NCBI GenBank assembly: GCA_001312405.1
Contig: BBDR01000007.1
Location: 134,373-198,372, forward strand
DNA: 64,000 bases
DNA from: Clostridium sp. NkU-1
GTDB taxonomy: Bacteria > Bacillota_A > Clostridia > Lachnospirales > Lachnospiraceae
Direction of reading: 5' to 3'
Every line of letters begins with the position of its first letter. Positions within the stretch are counted from its first letter, which is position 1. Shown in pieces: positions 30,232-39,646 of the stretch. The translations under genes were made by a program, and so were the position numbers. Below the pieces are notes generated by a model. That model did not search any database, was not told where the DNA came from, and saw only the letters and a program-made list of their open reading frames with translations.

Positions 30232-31741
30232 TTATTCCGTATACCGGTCTATGAAATAAGAGAGCCGCAGCAGGAACAGGGTATTGATATCCGCCAAATC
30301 AAGCTGGCATAAGCCGGTGATGCGGTTTAAGCGGTATGCAAGGGAATTACGGTGTATGTACAGGCTTTCAGAGGCCAGCTTGATATTGCAGCCCTTTTCA
30401 ATAAAGACACAGAGCGTTTTGTACAATTGAGAACTGTTTTCCCGGTCATACTGTTTCAGCACTGCAAGGGCGGGATGGCAGAACCGTTCCAGGCGGCCGG
30501 CATCTTTTACCTCGGAGAGCAGGTGAAAAATCTGATAATCCTGGTAAAAGCACACAGGTTCTTCGCTTCCTAATTTCTGTCCCATTTCCAGGGCCGCAAG
30601 CGCCTGTTCGTAGTGGCGCACAAAGGTTTCCATGTCAGTAAAGCAATTACTGATTCCAATCTGCATCGGTTCTTTTTGATACAATGCCTTTAATTTTTCC
30701 AGTATTCCAGGGCCTGGGTTTTCTTCCTCATCTAAGGGAATAATTCCGACGATGCCTTTTTTTATGGCAGGTAACAAGAATGCCTGGGATAGAAGCCTTC
30801 AGACTCTTGCATGCAAGAGAATTTAAGTGCTGCTGCCCCATATATTTTGCAGGACGGAGAAAGATCACCTGCATTCTGGAAGGAAAACGGAGCTTTTTAA
30901 GCCTTGGCTGAATATCTCTTAAGGGCGCTCCTATTAACATTTCGTACAGCAGATCGTGATACAGGCCGGTCCCTTCAAACAGCCCGGGGGTGTAACAGGT
31001 AATGGTATAGCTAAGGGCATGGCTTATGATGCTCAGCATTTCAAAATGAAAGGGAAGGAAGGGATTCTCTCCTTCAATGGTCAATAAGAAGCCTATCTGC
31101 GTCTGGTTATGGAATACCTTGCTGGCCAGTTTCCGGTAGGGGGATATGGGACAGGTGACTTCCACTGCAGCAGTAGTCTGAGGCGTATTGCGGACACACT
31201 GCATGCTTTTTACCCCATTGATAAATTCATAGCCGCAGTAGCCCCGCTTTGTATTTTCGATCCAGAGAGGATCAGGGACAGGGTAGGAGTCGGAGCTTGC
31301 AAGAATTTTAAAATTCATGTCGCAAAATAACAGGGAATTGCCAAGCTTTACGGAAGCGGCTTCAATAACAGATTCTATGGTGCGGGTTTCATCAGCCAGG
31401 GCCGTAAGCTCGGTATAAATGCCATCGTTTCTTGTGGATTCGACCAAAGTTTTGATATCATTAAATATAGAAAACAGGGAGTTTTCCGGGACCAGGGCTG
31501 CATTGCCTTCCAACGAAAAGGGCAGTACATGTTCACCGGTTCCGGCCAGAATGCAATGGACAGGAAAAGACTTTGCAGCCGCCAGTTGTTTATCGTAACC
31601 AAAGTAAAGGGTGTTTTTGGCGGCAGAATTCTGTCTGCCGTCCAGAAAAGCAACATTTTGTATTTCAGAATTTTCCTCCTGAGAGAGGATATCTATGTTA
31701 TATTCTTCAGAAATTCTTTCAATCAGCTTTGAAAATGTCAT
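30232..31741 (-). CDS. PucR-family transcriptional regulator (frameshift)
   Basis: About 500 residues. A PucR-type N-terminal region starts MTFSKLIERISEEYNIDIL. The C-terminal helix-turn-helix (YIHRNSLAYRLNRI, PF13556 type) is diagnostic. A break near 30775 divides the sensor and DNA-binding parts; TCHKKRHRR should read as KKGIVGIIPLDEEENP. The start at 31741 has GAGGAAAA upstream. It is divergent from the ene-reductase fusion and probably controls it. Confidence 0.85.
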
Positions 31742-31786
31742 GGTTTTCCTCATTTCCTGGATGAATGGGCAATGGCTTTTTCTTAG

Positions 31787-31815
31787 ACTATAGTGCATTG
31801 TAAACAAGTTGTCAA
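31787..31815 (-). promoter_or_regulatory. Sigma-A promoter of the PucR regulator
   Basis: On the minus strand TTGACA (31815-31810), 17-bp spacer, TATAGT (31792-31787). Confidence 0.8.
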
Positions 31816-31838
31816 ATCCTTATCGTTTATCATATACG

Positions 31839-31867
31839 TTGTGGTATGACTGCACTTCTTTTATACT
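31839..31867 (+). promoter_or_regulatory. Sigma-A promoter of the ene-reductase fusion gene
   Basis: TTGTGG (31839-31844), 17-bp spacer, TATACT (31862-31867). It is back to back with the PucR promoter. Confidence 0.65.
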
Positions 31868-31878
31868 GATGTCAAGAC

Positions 31879-31892
31879 TGGAAACGTTTACA
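31879..31892 (+). promoter_or_regulatory. Catabolite-responsive element (cre)
   Basis: TGGAAACGTTTACA matches the CcpA consensus (TGNAANCGNWNNCA). It starts 11 nt after the -10 hexamer, at or just past the expected start of transcription, which predicts glucose repression by a roadblock mechanism. Confidence 0.7.
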
Positions 31893-31909
31893 AACGGAAC
31901 AGGAGGTAT

Positions 31910-34726
31910 ATGATGTATAACAGGTTATTTGAAGAGGGGAAAATCGGTAAGGTGGTACTAAAGAACCGCCTGGTAATGTCACCCATGGGATGCGGACTTG
32001 CCAACCTAGATGGTACGCCGTCAGAAGATATGCTGGCCTTTTATGAGGCAAGAGCAATAGGAGGGGCAGGATTAATCATTCCGGAAATCACCCGGATTAA
32101 TGACGTACATGGGGCAGGGCTTATGAGGCAGCTTTCTGTTACAAAGGACAGGCACATTGAGCCTTTGGCAAGGCTTGCCCAGGTGGTTCACAGGCATGGA
32201 AGCAGGATTTTTATACAGCTGCATCATCCGGGACGTGAAACGGTATCGGCCCTTCTGGGCGGCCAGCCCGTTGTGGCACCATCTCCCATCCCCTGCAAGG
32301 TGGCCAAGCAGGAGACCAGGGGCCTTACGACAGAGGAAATAAAAGAAATTATCCAGCAATTCACAGACGGTGCTGCCAGAGTACAAAAAGCAGGCTGTGA
32401 CGGCATTGAACTGCATGCTGCCCACGGATACCTGCTCCACCAGTTTCTTTCTCCCTATACCAATAAAAGAGAAGATGAATATGGCGGCAGCTTTGAGAAC
32501 CGGCTGAGAATTGTAACTGATATCATTGCAGGGATCAGAAAGGCATGCGGCCCGGATTTTGTGGTTGGTGTCCGGTTGAGCGTGGAGGAGTTCCTGGATA
32601 AAACAGGAGTAACGGAGGAATATTTACATATACAGGACGGCATAAAGATTGCTATGGCTTTGGAACAGGAGGGAATCGATTTTATAGATGTCAGCTGCGG
32701 CTTATATGAAACAGGAATGACCTGTGTGGAGCCCATGTCCTTTCCTCAGGGCTGGAGACATGATTTGCTGGCAGCAATAAAAAGCCATGTAACGATCCCG
32801 GTAATCGGTGTATCCGTCATCAGGGAGCCTGCAGTGGCAGAAACATTTCTGGAAGAGGGAGTGGTGGATTTTGTATCCATGGGGCGTTCCTGGATTGCAG
32901 ATGAAGAGTGGGGCAAAAAGGTACTGGAGGGCAGAGAGGACGAATTGAGAAAGTGCGTATCCTGCCTCCGCTGCTTTGAAAGCTTAAGCGAATACAATGC
33001 CGCCGGTTTGCCGCCGGAATGTTCTTTGAACCCAAGATATGCAAGAGAAAGAAAATACGGGGACTTAGTCCAGGATATAAAAGGGCACAGGGCAGTGGTC
33101 GTGGGAGGCGGACCGGCAGGCATGTGTGCTGCCCAGACCCTTGCCCAGCGAGGCGTGGAGGTGATTTTGCTTGACCGCCGGTCAGAGCTTGGAGGCATGG
33201 TAAATCTGGCAAAAATGCCGCCTGGGAAGGAACGGCTGCAGTGGATCGCAGATTATTACAACAGCGAATTCAGCCGGCTTGGTGTGGAGGTCCGGTTGAA
33301 CACGGAGGCAGCAGCTGAGACGATCTTAGCCTGTAAGCCGGATGCGGTCATCCTTGCCACCGGTTCCTCTTCAATCGTTCCGGGCAGGATTCCGGGAATT
33401 AACGGCTGCAATGTATTTACAGCAGAGTCTGTTTTGTCCGGCAAAGCGGACTTAAAAGGAAAAAGGGTCGCATTAATAGGAGCCGGTCTTACGGGACTTG
33501 AGACAGCAGAATATTTGTGCGGGAGAGGAAATAAAGTTACTATTGTAGATATGGCTGAAAAACCGGCACCCAATGGAAACCGCACCAATGTGGCGGATGT
33601 ATGCGGGCGGCTGGAAAAAGCCGGGGCTGTTTACCTACTGGGGCATTCCCTTAAGGAAATCACACCGGAGGGGGTTGTATTAGAGAATCTTGAGAATCAG
33701 GAAGAGGTCATTGCAGAGTCAGATGCCGTGGTATTGTCTCTGGGATTTCTTCCGGATCAGTCACTGCTTCAAAGCCTGCAGGCAGAGGGAGTTCCGGTGA
33801 AGGTAATTGGAAGCGCCTTAAAAGACGGACCCATAGCGCCGGCGGTACGCACCGGCTTTGAGACCGGACGGGAATTGTTTGCAGAGAAAGGAAAAGCTCC
33901 CAGTTTTCTTATTACAGGGGAAGACATGGCTAACTTCGGAAGAATCTCTCTTATGGATAATCAGGAGGGGATTTATATCAGCTATCTGACTGATCCGGAA
34001 GCTGTTGCCAGAATACTGCCGCCTCCGTTAAAGCCCTTTTCCATGCCTGTTGTAACCCTTTCCGTCTGTCGCGTTAAGAACCCCACCTTTGCAGATGATT
34101 ACTACGAGGCAATTCTTGGTGTTTATGCAACTTACGGAAAATCCCTGGGCTTATATCCCCTGGGCCTGGTGCTTGGAGGTCCGGGATCAGAAATGGCGGT
34201 ACAGTGCGGCCGTGATAACGGGAGTATTCCAAAGAAATCAGGAGCTGAATTTGTTATCCGGAAGAATGGTGACAGGATCACTGCAGGTGTTACCAGAAGG
34301 GGGACACAGCTGGTAGAGGCAACTGTAAAATCAGGTGAATACAACAATCCCATGGCAGCAGCTCTTTACCAGTTTCCGGCAGCAGGCAAACAGACCTTTG
34401 GAGGCGGTTTCTATTTTCATTTTGACCGCATTCCCGATGAAAAGGGAGTATCCCATTTCACAAACGGCGCCTTGCTCATGAACCAGTGCGAGTACAATTA
34501 TCAGGCCTGGGAGCCGGGCTTTGCAGCCTTAAATCTTACCTCCAGCGTGGATGATCCATGGGGAGAGCTTCCCATCAATACCATTATCGGAGGGGCTTAT
34601 TCAAAGAACAGCTTGCTTGTACACAAGCTGAATCTGATGGAAAAGCTGGATGCAGACGAAATTGTTCCGTATTTGCTGACCGGGCGCTATGACCGCACGG
34701 CATTTATGGAGACCGGACGTATTTAA
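31910..34726 (+). CDS. Old-yellow-enzyme/FadH-type ene-reductase fused to an acetoacetate-decarboxylase-like domain
   Basis: An intact 938-residue fusion. Residues 1-345 form the FMN TIM barrel (NRLVMSPMGC, QLHHPGR, GIELHAAHGYLLHQFLSP). Cys349/352/355/371 (CVSCLRC...ECSLNP) bind a 4Fe-4S cluster. Residues about 390-650 form the FAD/NAD domain (VVVGGGPAGMCAA, ALIGAGLTGLETAEYL). This is the layout of 2,4-dienoyl-CoA reductase and BaiCD. About residues 690-938 match the acetoacetate decarboxylase fold (YLTDPEAVARILPPPL), with the Schiff-base lysine candidate at Lys775/776 (GSIPKKSGAEF). Start 31910 or 31913. The combined reaction, reduction plus decarboxylation or a hydratase-like use of the lysine, is unknown. 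Confidence 0.85.
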   Translation: MMYNRLFEEGKIGKVVLKNRLVMSPMGCGLANLDGTPSEDMLAFYEARAIGGAGLIIPEITRINDVHGAGLMRQLSVTKDRHIEPLARLAQVVHRHGSRIFIQLHHPGRETVSALLGGQPVVAPSPIPCKVAKQETRGLTTEEIKEIIQQFTDGAARVQKAGCDGIELHAAHGYLLHQFLSPYTNKREDEYGGSFENRLRIVTDIIAGIRKACGPDFVVGVRLSVEEFLDKTGVTEEYLHIQDGIKIAMALEQEGIDFIDVSCGLYETGMTCVEPMSFPQGWRHDLLAAIKSHVTIPVIGVSVIREPAVAETFLEEGVVDFVSMGRSWIADEEWGKKVLEGREDELRKCVSCLRCFESLSEYNAAGLPPECSLNPRYARERKYGDLVQDIKGHRAVVVGGGPAGMCAAQTLAQRGVEVILLDRRSELGGMVNLAKMPPGKERLQWIADYYNSEFSRLGVEVRLNTEAAAETILACKPDAVILATGSSSIVPGRIPGINGCNVFTAESVLSGKADLKGKRVALIGAGLTGLETAEYLCGRGNKVTIVDMAEKPAPNGNRTNVADVCGRLEKAGAVYLLGHSLKEITPEGVVLENLENQEEVIAESDAVVLSLGFLPDQSLLQSLQAEGVPVKVIGSALKDGPIAPAVRTGFETGRELFAEKGKAPSFLITGEDMANFGRISLMDNQEGIYISYLTDPEAVARILPPPLKPFSMPVVTLSVCRVKNPTFADDYYEAILGVYATYGKSLGLYPLGLVLGGPGSEMAVQCGRDNGSIPKKSGAEFVIRKNGDRITAGVTRRGTQLVEATVKSGEYNNPMAAALYQFPAAGKQTFGGGFYFHFDRIPDEKGVSHFTNGALLMNQCEYNYQAWEPGFAALNLTSSVDDPWGELPINTIIGGAYSKNSLLVHKLNLMEKLDADEIVPYLLTGRYDRTAFMETGRI

Positions 34727-34852
34727 AACAGGATACATGAAAGATTGGCATCCGTTTAAACGGTGTCCGGAAGCTTTGTGTTTTGAACTGCCACACAGGA
34801 AAAATCCTGTTGTTTAATGCAGATACATTTTAAGAAGGAGGATTTTATTATT

Positions 34853-35629
34853 ATGGAAAATTTATTTGATTTATCAGGAAAAGTAGCAGTTGTAACAGGA
34901 GCCAGTGCAGGTCTTGGGGCAGATGCGGCTCTTGCTTATGCGAAAGCAGGGGCTGATGTGGCCTTATTGGCAAGGCGCATTGAGAAACTTAACGGAGTGA
35001 AAGCAGAGATCGAGAAATTAGGGCGCAAAGCCCTGGCAGTGTCCTGTGACATCACACAGGAAGACAGCGTAAAAGCAGCTATGGAGGCTGTGCTGGCTGC
35101 TTTCGGTCACATTGATATTTTATTAAACAATGCAGGAGTTGCCGTACGTGGCGGTGTTGACAGCATAACAACAGAGGAATGGGATAAGTCTTTTGACACC
35201 AATGTAAAGGGAGTCTTTTTAGCAAGCAAATATGTGATTCCTCAGATGAAGGAAAGAGGCTATGGAAAAATCATAAACATCGCTTCTGTCAATGCGGTCA
35301 TTGCAGATAAAAGTGATATGTTTATCAGGCATGCCTACAATGCCTCAAAATCAGCGGTTATTGGATTGACAAAAGGAATGGCCTGTTCCTATGCAAGATA
35401 TGGAATTACGGTAAATGCCATTGGGCCCGCACTTTTTGAATCAGAAATGACTGCCAACACCTTATTTAAGTCAGAGCAATTCTTAAGCGCATACAATGCG
35501 GTGAATCCGGCGGGGCGTCCCGGACGCAGAGGAGAGTTAAACGGTACCATTCTTTATCTTTCTTCCGATGCCTCCAGTTATGTGCAGGGACAGTTTATCA
35601 TTGTAGACGGCGGCGGATCAATCGTATAA
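34853..35629 (+). CDS. Short-chain dehydrogenase/reductase
   Basis: An intact 258-residue SDR: cofactor motif TGASAGLGADAA, NNAG, catalytic Ser near NIASVNA and YNASK, and the C-terminal VDGGGS. Closest in style to gluconate 5-dehydrogenase/3-oxoacyl reductases. The start at 34853 follows AAGGAGGAT. It lies downstream of the ene-reductase fusion with a 126-nt spacer containing a small hairpin (ACAGGA-N4-TCCTGT, about 34796-34811). It likely handles the keto or hydroxy group of the same substrate. Confidence 0.88.
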   Translation: MENLFDLSGKVAVVTGASAGLGADAALAYAKAGADVALLARRIEKLNGVKAEIEKLGRKALAVSCDITQEDSVKAAMEAVLAAFGHIDILLNNAGVAVRGGVDSITTEEWDKSFDTNVKGVFLASKYVIPQMKERGYGKIINIASVNAVIADKSDMFIRHAYNASKSAVIGLTKGMACSYARYGITVNAIGPALFESEMTANTLFKSEQFLSAYNAVNPAGRPGRRGELNGTILYLSSDASSYVQGQFIIVDGGGSIV

Positions 35630-35650
35630 AATATTTTTAACTCAAAACAG

Positions 35651-35690
35651 ACTGCCTGGTTGAAGCATATAAACCGGGCAGTTTGTTTCA
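35651..35690 (+). terminator. Terminator after the SDR gene
   Basis: ACTGCC-T-GGTT pairs with AACC-G-GGCAGT, followed by TTGTTTC. Confidence 0.75.
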
Positions 35691-35766
35691 TTTGACTCAG
35701 ATAATGGGATGCATGCCGCATCAAAAATACATGAATGGGATAGAATTAAAAAAAGCACTTTTACTC

Positions 35767-35795
35767 TTGTATCTTGTGCTGATTCAAAGTATAAT
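35767..35795 (+). promoter_or_regulatory. Promoter of the toxin-antitoxin pair
   Basis: TTGTAT (35767-35772), 17-bp spacer, TATAAT (35790-35795), 35 bp before the antitoxin start. Confidence 0.75.
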
Positions 35796-35830
35796 GAAGC
35801 TATATTAAAACATGAGAGGAGATGAGAGAA

Positions 35831-35992
35831 ATGATAAAATCAAATTTTATTCAGGTGCCGGAACATTTAAATTATACGGAAGCTGACGCAATACAGGCTT
35901 TAAAGTCGGAACTGGAAAAGGGAATTGAAAGTATGGAGCGTGGTTCATTGTATACAATTGAAGAAGCGTGGAAAGAAATTGACGCAATTTAG
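35831..35992 (+). CDS. Short antitoxin of a RelE/ParE-type module
   Basis: A 53-residue acidic protein (MIKSNFIQVPEHLNYTEADA... ending EAWKEIDAI). The start at 35831 gives AGGAG an 8-nt spacing; the in-frame ATG at 35822 would be too close. It ends 8 nt before the toxin start. No DNA-binding domain is obvious, but the size, charge and position match antitoxins of ParE modules. Confidence 0.7.
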   Translation: MIKSNFIQVPEHLNYTEADAIQALKSELEKGIESMERGSLYTIEEAWKEIDAI

Positions 35993-36000
35993 GAGAATGT

Positions 36001-36348
36001 ATGGGAAACCCAATAAATTATAAAATACGCCTGACATCTGATGCAAGAAATGATATTGCACAGATAAAACGGTATATTTTAAGTACGTTTAAGTACCGTG
36101 AAACTGCAGAAGTGTTCTCAAAAAATATCAGATATGCCATATCAAAATTGAGCCCTTTTTCAAAGGCCTATACAAAAACAGGACTGTTGATTCAAGGGCT
36201 CGAAGTATATTATAAGCCACACAGCATCTATCTTATATTCTTTGTGGTAAAAGAGAACAAGGTCATTGTAATACGTATTTTAAAGGATCGGATGTACTGG
36301 CAGCCCGTTATAAAAAGAATCAATTCTTTCGATTTAGAAATCTTTTAA
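36001..36348 (+). CDS. RelE/ParE-family toxin
   Basis: An intact 115-residue basic protein: YKIRLTSDARNDIAQIKRYI at the N-terminus and VYYKPHSIYLIFFVVKENKVIVIRILKDRMYW at the C-terminus, the usual beta-sheet core of RelE/ParE toxins. Ribosome site TTAGGAGA. Whether it cuts mRNA or blocks gyrase cannot be told from this sequence. Confidence 0.82.
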   Translation: MGNPINYKIRLTSDARNDIAQIKRYILSTFKYRETAEVFSKNIRYAISKLSPFSKAYTKTGLLIQGLEVYYKPHSIYLIFFVVKENKVIVIRILKDRMYWQPVIKRINSFDLEIF

Positions 36349-37048
36349 TCAGATAATCTTTTAATCAAAAAATCTTCGAAGTTTTATGAATATTCTATCA
36401 TATCATTTTATTCCCTTAGCTAAAAAATAACTTTCATAGATTCTAATCACCTAAATTTATTTTAATCTTACTATTGCTTCCCAAACGTAATTCACTTAAT
36501 CCAGGCATAAAGTTTTCTCCTTTGTGAAAATGTTTGTTTTGGTGACTTCATTCTAACAAAGTTGGAACTTTTTTTTCCATTGTACCATGAAAGGCGGGTT
36601 CTTCGGAATCTGCCTTTTTCAGTTTTTATGATAAACAGAGCTGGCGGTCCGAAGGTTTTTCTGTTTTCAGACACAACCCCCCTTTTGCTGTATGCTGTTT
36701 ATTTTATAACAATAATGTTCAAGGTATGGATAAAAGTACTGGAATTAAGGAGAGAAACCAGGTCATCTTTATGTGGAAAGCACTATAAATCAGTTCCTTT
36801 AAGCAAAATTGTATTTGGCGGTTTTGTCAATAAAGGTAACAAAAACAAAATAAAAAAACACGTATAGATGTAACACTTTCATAATAGACTTATAAATTGT
36901 TGTATAAAGTGCATAAAAAGTGGCATATAAAAAATTCTATCGTTTATGATAAAAAAACTAGTATTTTCAATTATTGAGAATAAGAGTTAAACTAGTATAA
37001 GAAACAATGTTAAAAAAATCACTAATAACAAGCAGGGAGGAAACCAAA
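36349..37048. other. AT-rich spacer without a convincing gene
   Basis: About 700 bases, noticeably richer in A/T than the surroundings. It holds a weak terminator-like hairpin (AAAGGC/GCCTTT with T run, 36590-36620) and a direct repeat AAACTAGTAT at about 36956 and 36991, shortly before the SucD gene. A 101-codon plus-strand frame (36562-36867) has no good ribosome site and no recognisable domain, so I do not call it a gene. Confidence 0.6.
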
Positions 37049-38406
37049 ATGAATCAGTTTATTCAGTCATTGGTAGAACGTTCTAAAAAAGCACAGCAGA
37101 TCCTATGCACTTATGATCAGGAGAAGACAGACGAAATTGTAAAAATGTTCGCAAAGGTTGTTTTCGATCATGCACAGCCGCTGGCAAAGCTGGCTGCAGA
37201 AGAAAGCAGAATGGGTGTATATGAGGACAAGATTACTAAAAATAAGGGGAAGTCAAGAATTATCTGGAATTCGCTTAAAGGAAAGAAGTCCATCGGCATC
37301 ATTGGAAGAGACGAGGAGGCAGGTCTCATCGAAGTAGCAAAGCCCATGGGAGTCATCGCAGCGGCGACTCCGTGCACCAACCCGGTTGTAACGCCCATGT
37401 GCAATGCCATGTTTGCAGTCAAATGCCAGAATACCATTATCATAGCTCCTCATCCCCGCGGCAAAAAAATGTGCTATGGAGCTGGCAGATCTTTACTATA
37501 AGGAGTTAGACCGCATGGGTATTCCCAGAGATATCTTTCTGGTAATAGAAGAGCCTACCATTGACCTGACCACAGAACTGATGTCAGCCTGCGATGCTGT
37601 CATAGCAACCGGAGGCATGGGGGTTGTAAAATCTGCTTATTCCAGCGGAAAACCAAGCTATGGGGTTGGGCCTGGAAATGTCCAGGGACTGATTGATGAA
37701 GGGATCGATTACAAGGCAGCAGCAGGCCGTATGATAGCCAGCCGTATCTTTGATAATGGAATCATCTGTTCCGGCACCCAGAGCATCATTGCCCCGGAAA
37801 AGGATTATGACTCCATTATCAGAGAGTTTGTGGCTCAGGGCGCTTATTATATTGATGATCCGGCAGTGGTTGCCAGTCTGTCAGAGGTTGTATTCCCAGG
37901 CGGCGTCATTAATAAACACGTGGTCGGACAGTCGGTTAAGACCATCGCAGGACTGGCGGGCATTTCCATTCCTGAGGGGACAAAGGTCATTATCGTTAAG
38001 CCGGAAAGACATGGTGCCGGTGTGGCATGGAGTAAGGAAAAAATGTGCCAGTGATGGCGGCTTACAGCTATAAGACATGGGAAGAGGCAGTGCAGATTGC
38101 CTATGATAACCTTTTGGTAGAAGGAGAAGGCCACTCAGCAGATATTCAGTCTGATGATAAAGCACATATCGAATATGCAGGCGTGAAGCTGCCTGTAAGC
38201 CGTGTGGTTGTGAATCAGACCTGTTCCAGCATGGCCGGAGGCGCTTTTGCAAATGCATTGAACCTACCACAACACTTGGCTGCGGAAGCTGGGGGAACAA
38301 TGCCATCAGCGAGAACCTCTTCTATACCCATCTGATGAATAAGAGCCGTATCGCATTTGTCAGGAAAGATTGGAAACAGCCGTCTGATGAAGAAATTTTT
38401 GCATAG
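37049..38406 (+). CDS. sucD: CoA-acylating succinate-semialdehyde dehydrogenase (frameshifts)
   Basis: Reduces succinyl-CoA to succinate semialdehyde. About 452 residues. Blocks: IEVAKPMGVIAAATPCTNPVVTP, GGMGVVKSAYSSGKPSYGVGPGN and the catalytic cysteine in GIICSGTQS, then LGCGSWGNNAISENLFYTH near the end. Breaks near 37468, 38040 and 38270 fall in short runs. Start 37049 with AGGGAGG. Followed by 4-hydroxybutyrate dehydrogenase and AbfD, as in the succinate branch of C. kluyveri. Confidence 0.9.
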
Positions 38407-38418
38407 GAGAGTCCGTTT

Positions 38419-39534
38419 ATGAAGGAAGTTATTTTAAAATCCCAGATTTCATATTACGAAACCTGTTCTGAATTCGCTGAGGATTTTAATCTGGGAAGCG
38501 ATGATCTGGTATTGACCAATGAATACATATATAACCCGTATTTTGGTGATATGGGTTTAAAGGTACATACAATCTTTCAGGAAACCTATGGGACTGGAGA
38601 ACCTACGGATGTCATGGTGGATGCGATTTTAGAAGCAGCAGCAAAGACTGACTGCAAACGGATCGTCGCCATCGGCGGAGGCACGGTAATTGATATTGCA
38701 AAGATTCTGGCTGTGTCAGCAGGAGAATCCCTGGATTCTCTTTATGAGGCGCCGGAGAAGATTGAAAAGAAACGTGACCTGGTGATTCTTCCTACAACCT
38801 GCGGGACGGGAAGTGAAGTGACCAATATTTCCATCATTAACCGGACCAGACTGGGGACCAAGGTAGGACTGGTATCTCCTCATATGTATGCGGATGATGC
38901 GGTGCTTGTACCGGAGCTTCTTAAGGGACTTCCTTTTGGGGTGTTTGCCACCAGCTCCATTGATGCACTGGTTCATGCAGTGGAATCCAGCCTTTCTCCA
39001 AAAGCCACCCCTTATACAAAGCTGTTTGGCTACAAAGCCATTGAGATGATTATCAGGGGATACCAGAAGATTGCGGCAGAGGGAAGGGAAGCAAGGATAC
39101 CGATTATGAAGGATTTCCTGATTGCAAGCAACTATGCTGGAATCGCTTTTGGAACTGCAGGATGTGCGGCTGTCCATGCCACCAGCTATCCGCTTGGAGG
39201 AACCTATCATGTGGCTCATGGAGAAAGCAATTATGCCATGTTTACAGGTGTTCTGAAAAATTACATGGAAATATGCCAGGATGGAGAAATTGCCGTAATG
39301 AACCAGCGGATGGCAAGGCTTTTGGGATGCGGTGTCCAAAACGTTTATGACAAGCTGGATGAGCTGCTTGGGACAATTCTTCCTAAAAAGTCTCTTCATG
39401 AATACGGCGTAAAACCGGAAGAGCTTGAGGTGTTTACAAAGAGTGTTATGGAGCAGCAGGGAAGGCTTATGGCAAATAATTTTGTGCCCTTAGATGCACA
39501 AAGAGTCCTTAAGATTTACAAGGAACTATTTTGA
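38419..39534 (+). CDS. 4hbD: 4-hydroxybutyrate dehydrogenase
   Basis: An intact 371-residue iron-type alcohol dehydrogenase, the length I recall for C. kluyveri 4HbD. NAD-binding motif IGGGTVIDIAK, PTTCGTGSEVTN, and metal-binding histidine regions SIDALVHAVES and GGTYHVAHGESN. Reduces succinate semialdehyde to 4-hydroxybutyrate. It follows sucD by 12 nt. Confidence 0.92.
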   Translation: MKEVILKSQISYYETCSEFAEDFNLGSDDLVLTNEYIYNPYFGDMGLKVHTIFQETYGTGEPTDVMVDAILEAAAKTDCKRIVAIGGGTVIDIAKILAVSAGESLDSLYEAPEKIEKKRDLVILPTTCGTGSEVTNISIINRTRLGTKVGLVSPHMYADDAVLVPELLKGLPFGVFATSSIDALVHAVESSLSPKATPYTKLFGYKAIEMIIRGYQKIAAEGREARIPIMKDFLIASNYAGIAFGTAGCAAVHATSYPLGGTYHVAHGESNYAMFTGVLKNYMEICQDGEIAVMNQRMARLLGCGVQNVYDKLDELLGTILPKKSLHEYGVKPEELEVFTKSVMEQQGRLMANNFVPLDAQRVLKIYKELF

Positions 39535-39646
39535 TCTTAATGATGCAGTCGCACTTTAATCTCATCAAGCAGCAAAGTGAATTGCGAATATCCGATTGAC
39601 AAGGCTGGAAGACAGTCTGCAAAGTTAATAAAAGGAGAGAATGGTT

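Noticed and set aside
34740..34852. Attenuator before the SDR gene
   Set aside because: The hairpins (CCGTTTAAACGG and ACAGGA-N4-TCCTGT) are short and lack a proper T run, so they are noted only as minor structure.
36562..36867. 101-codon plus-strand frame in the AT-rich spacer
   Set aside because: No good ribosome site, no recognisable domain, and it spans a terminator-like hairpin.
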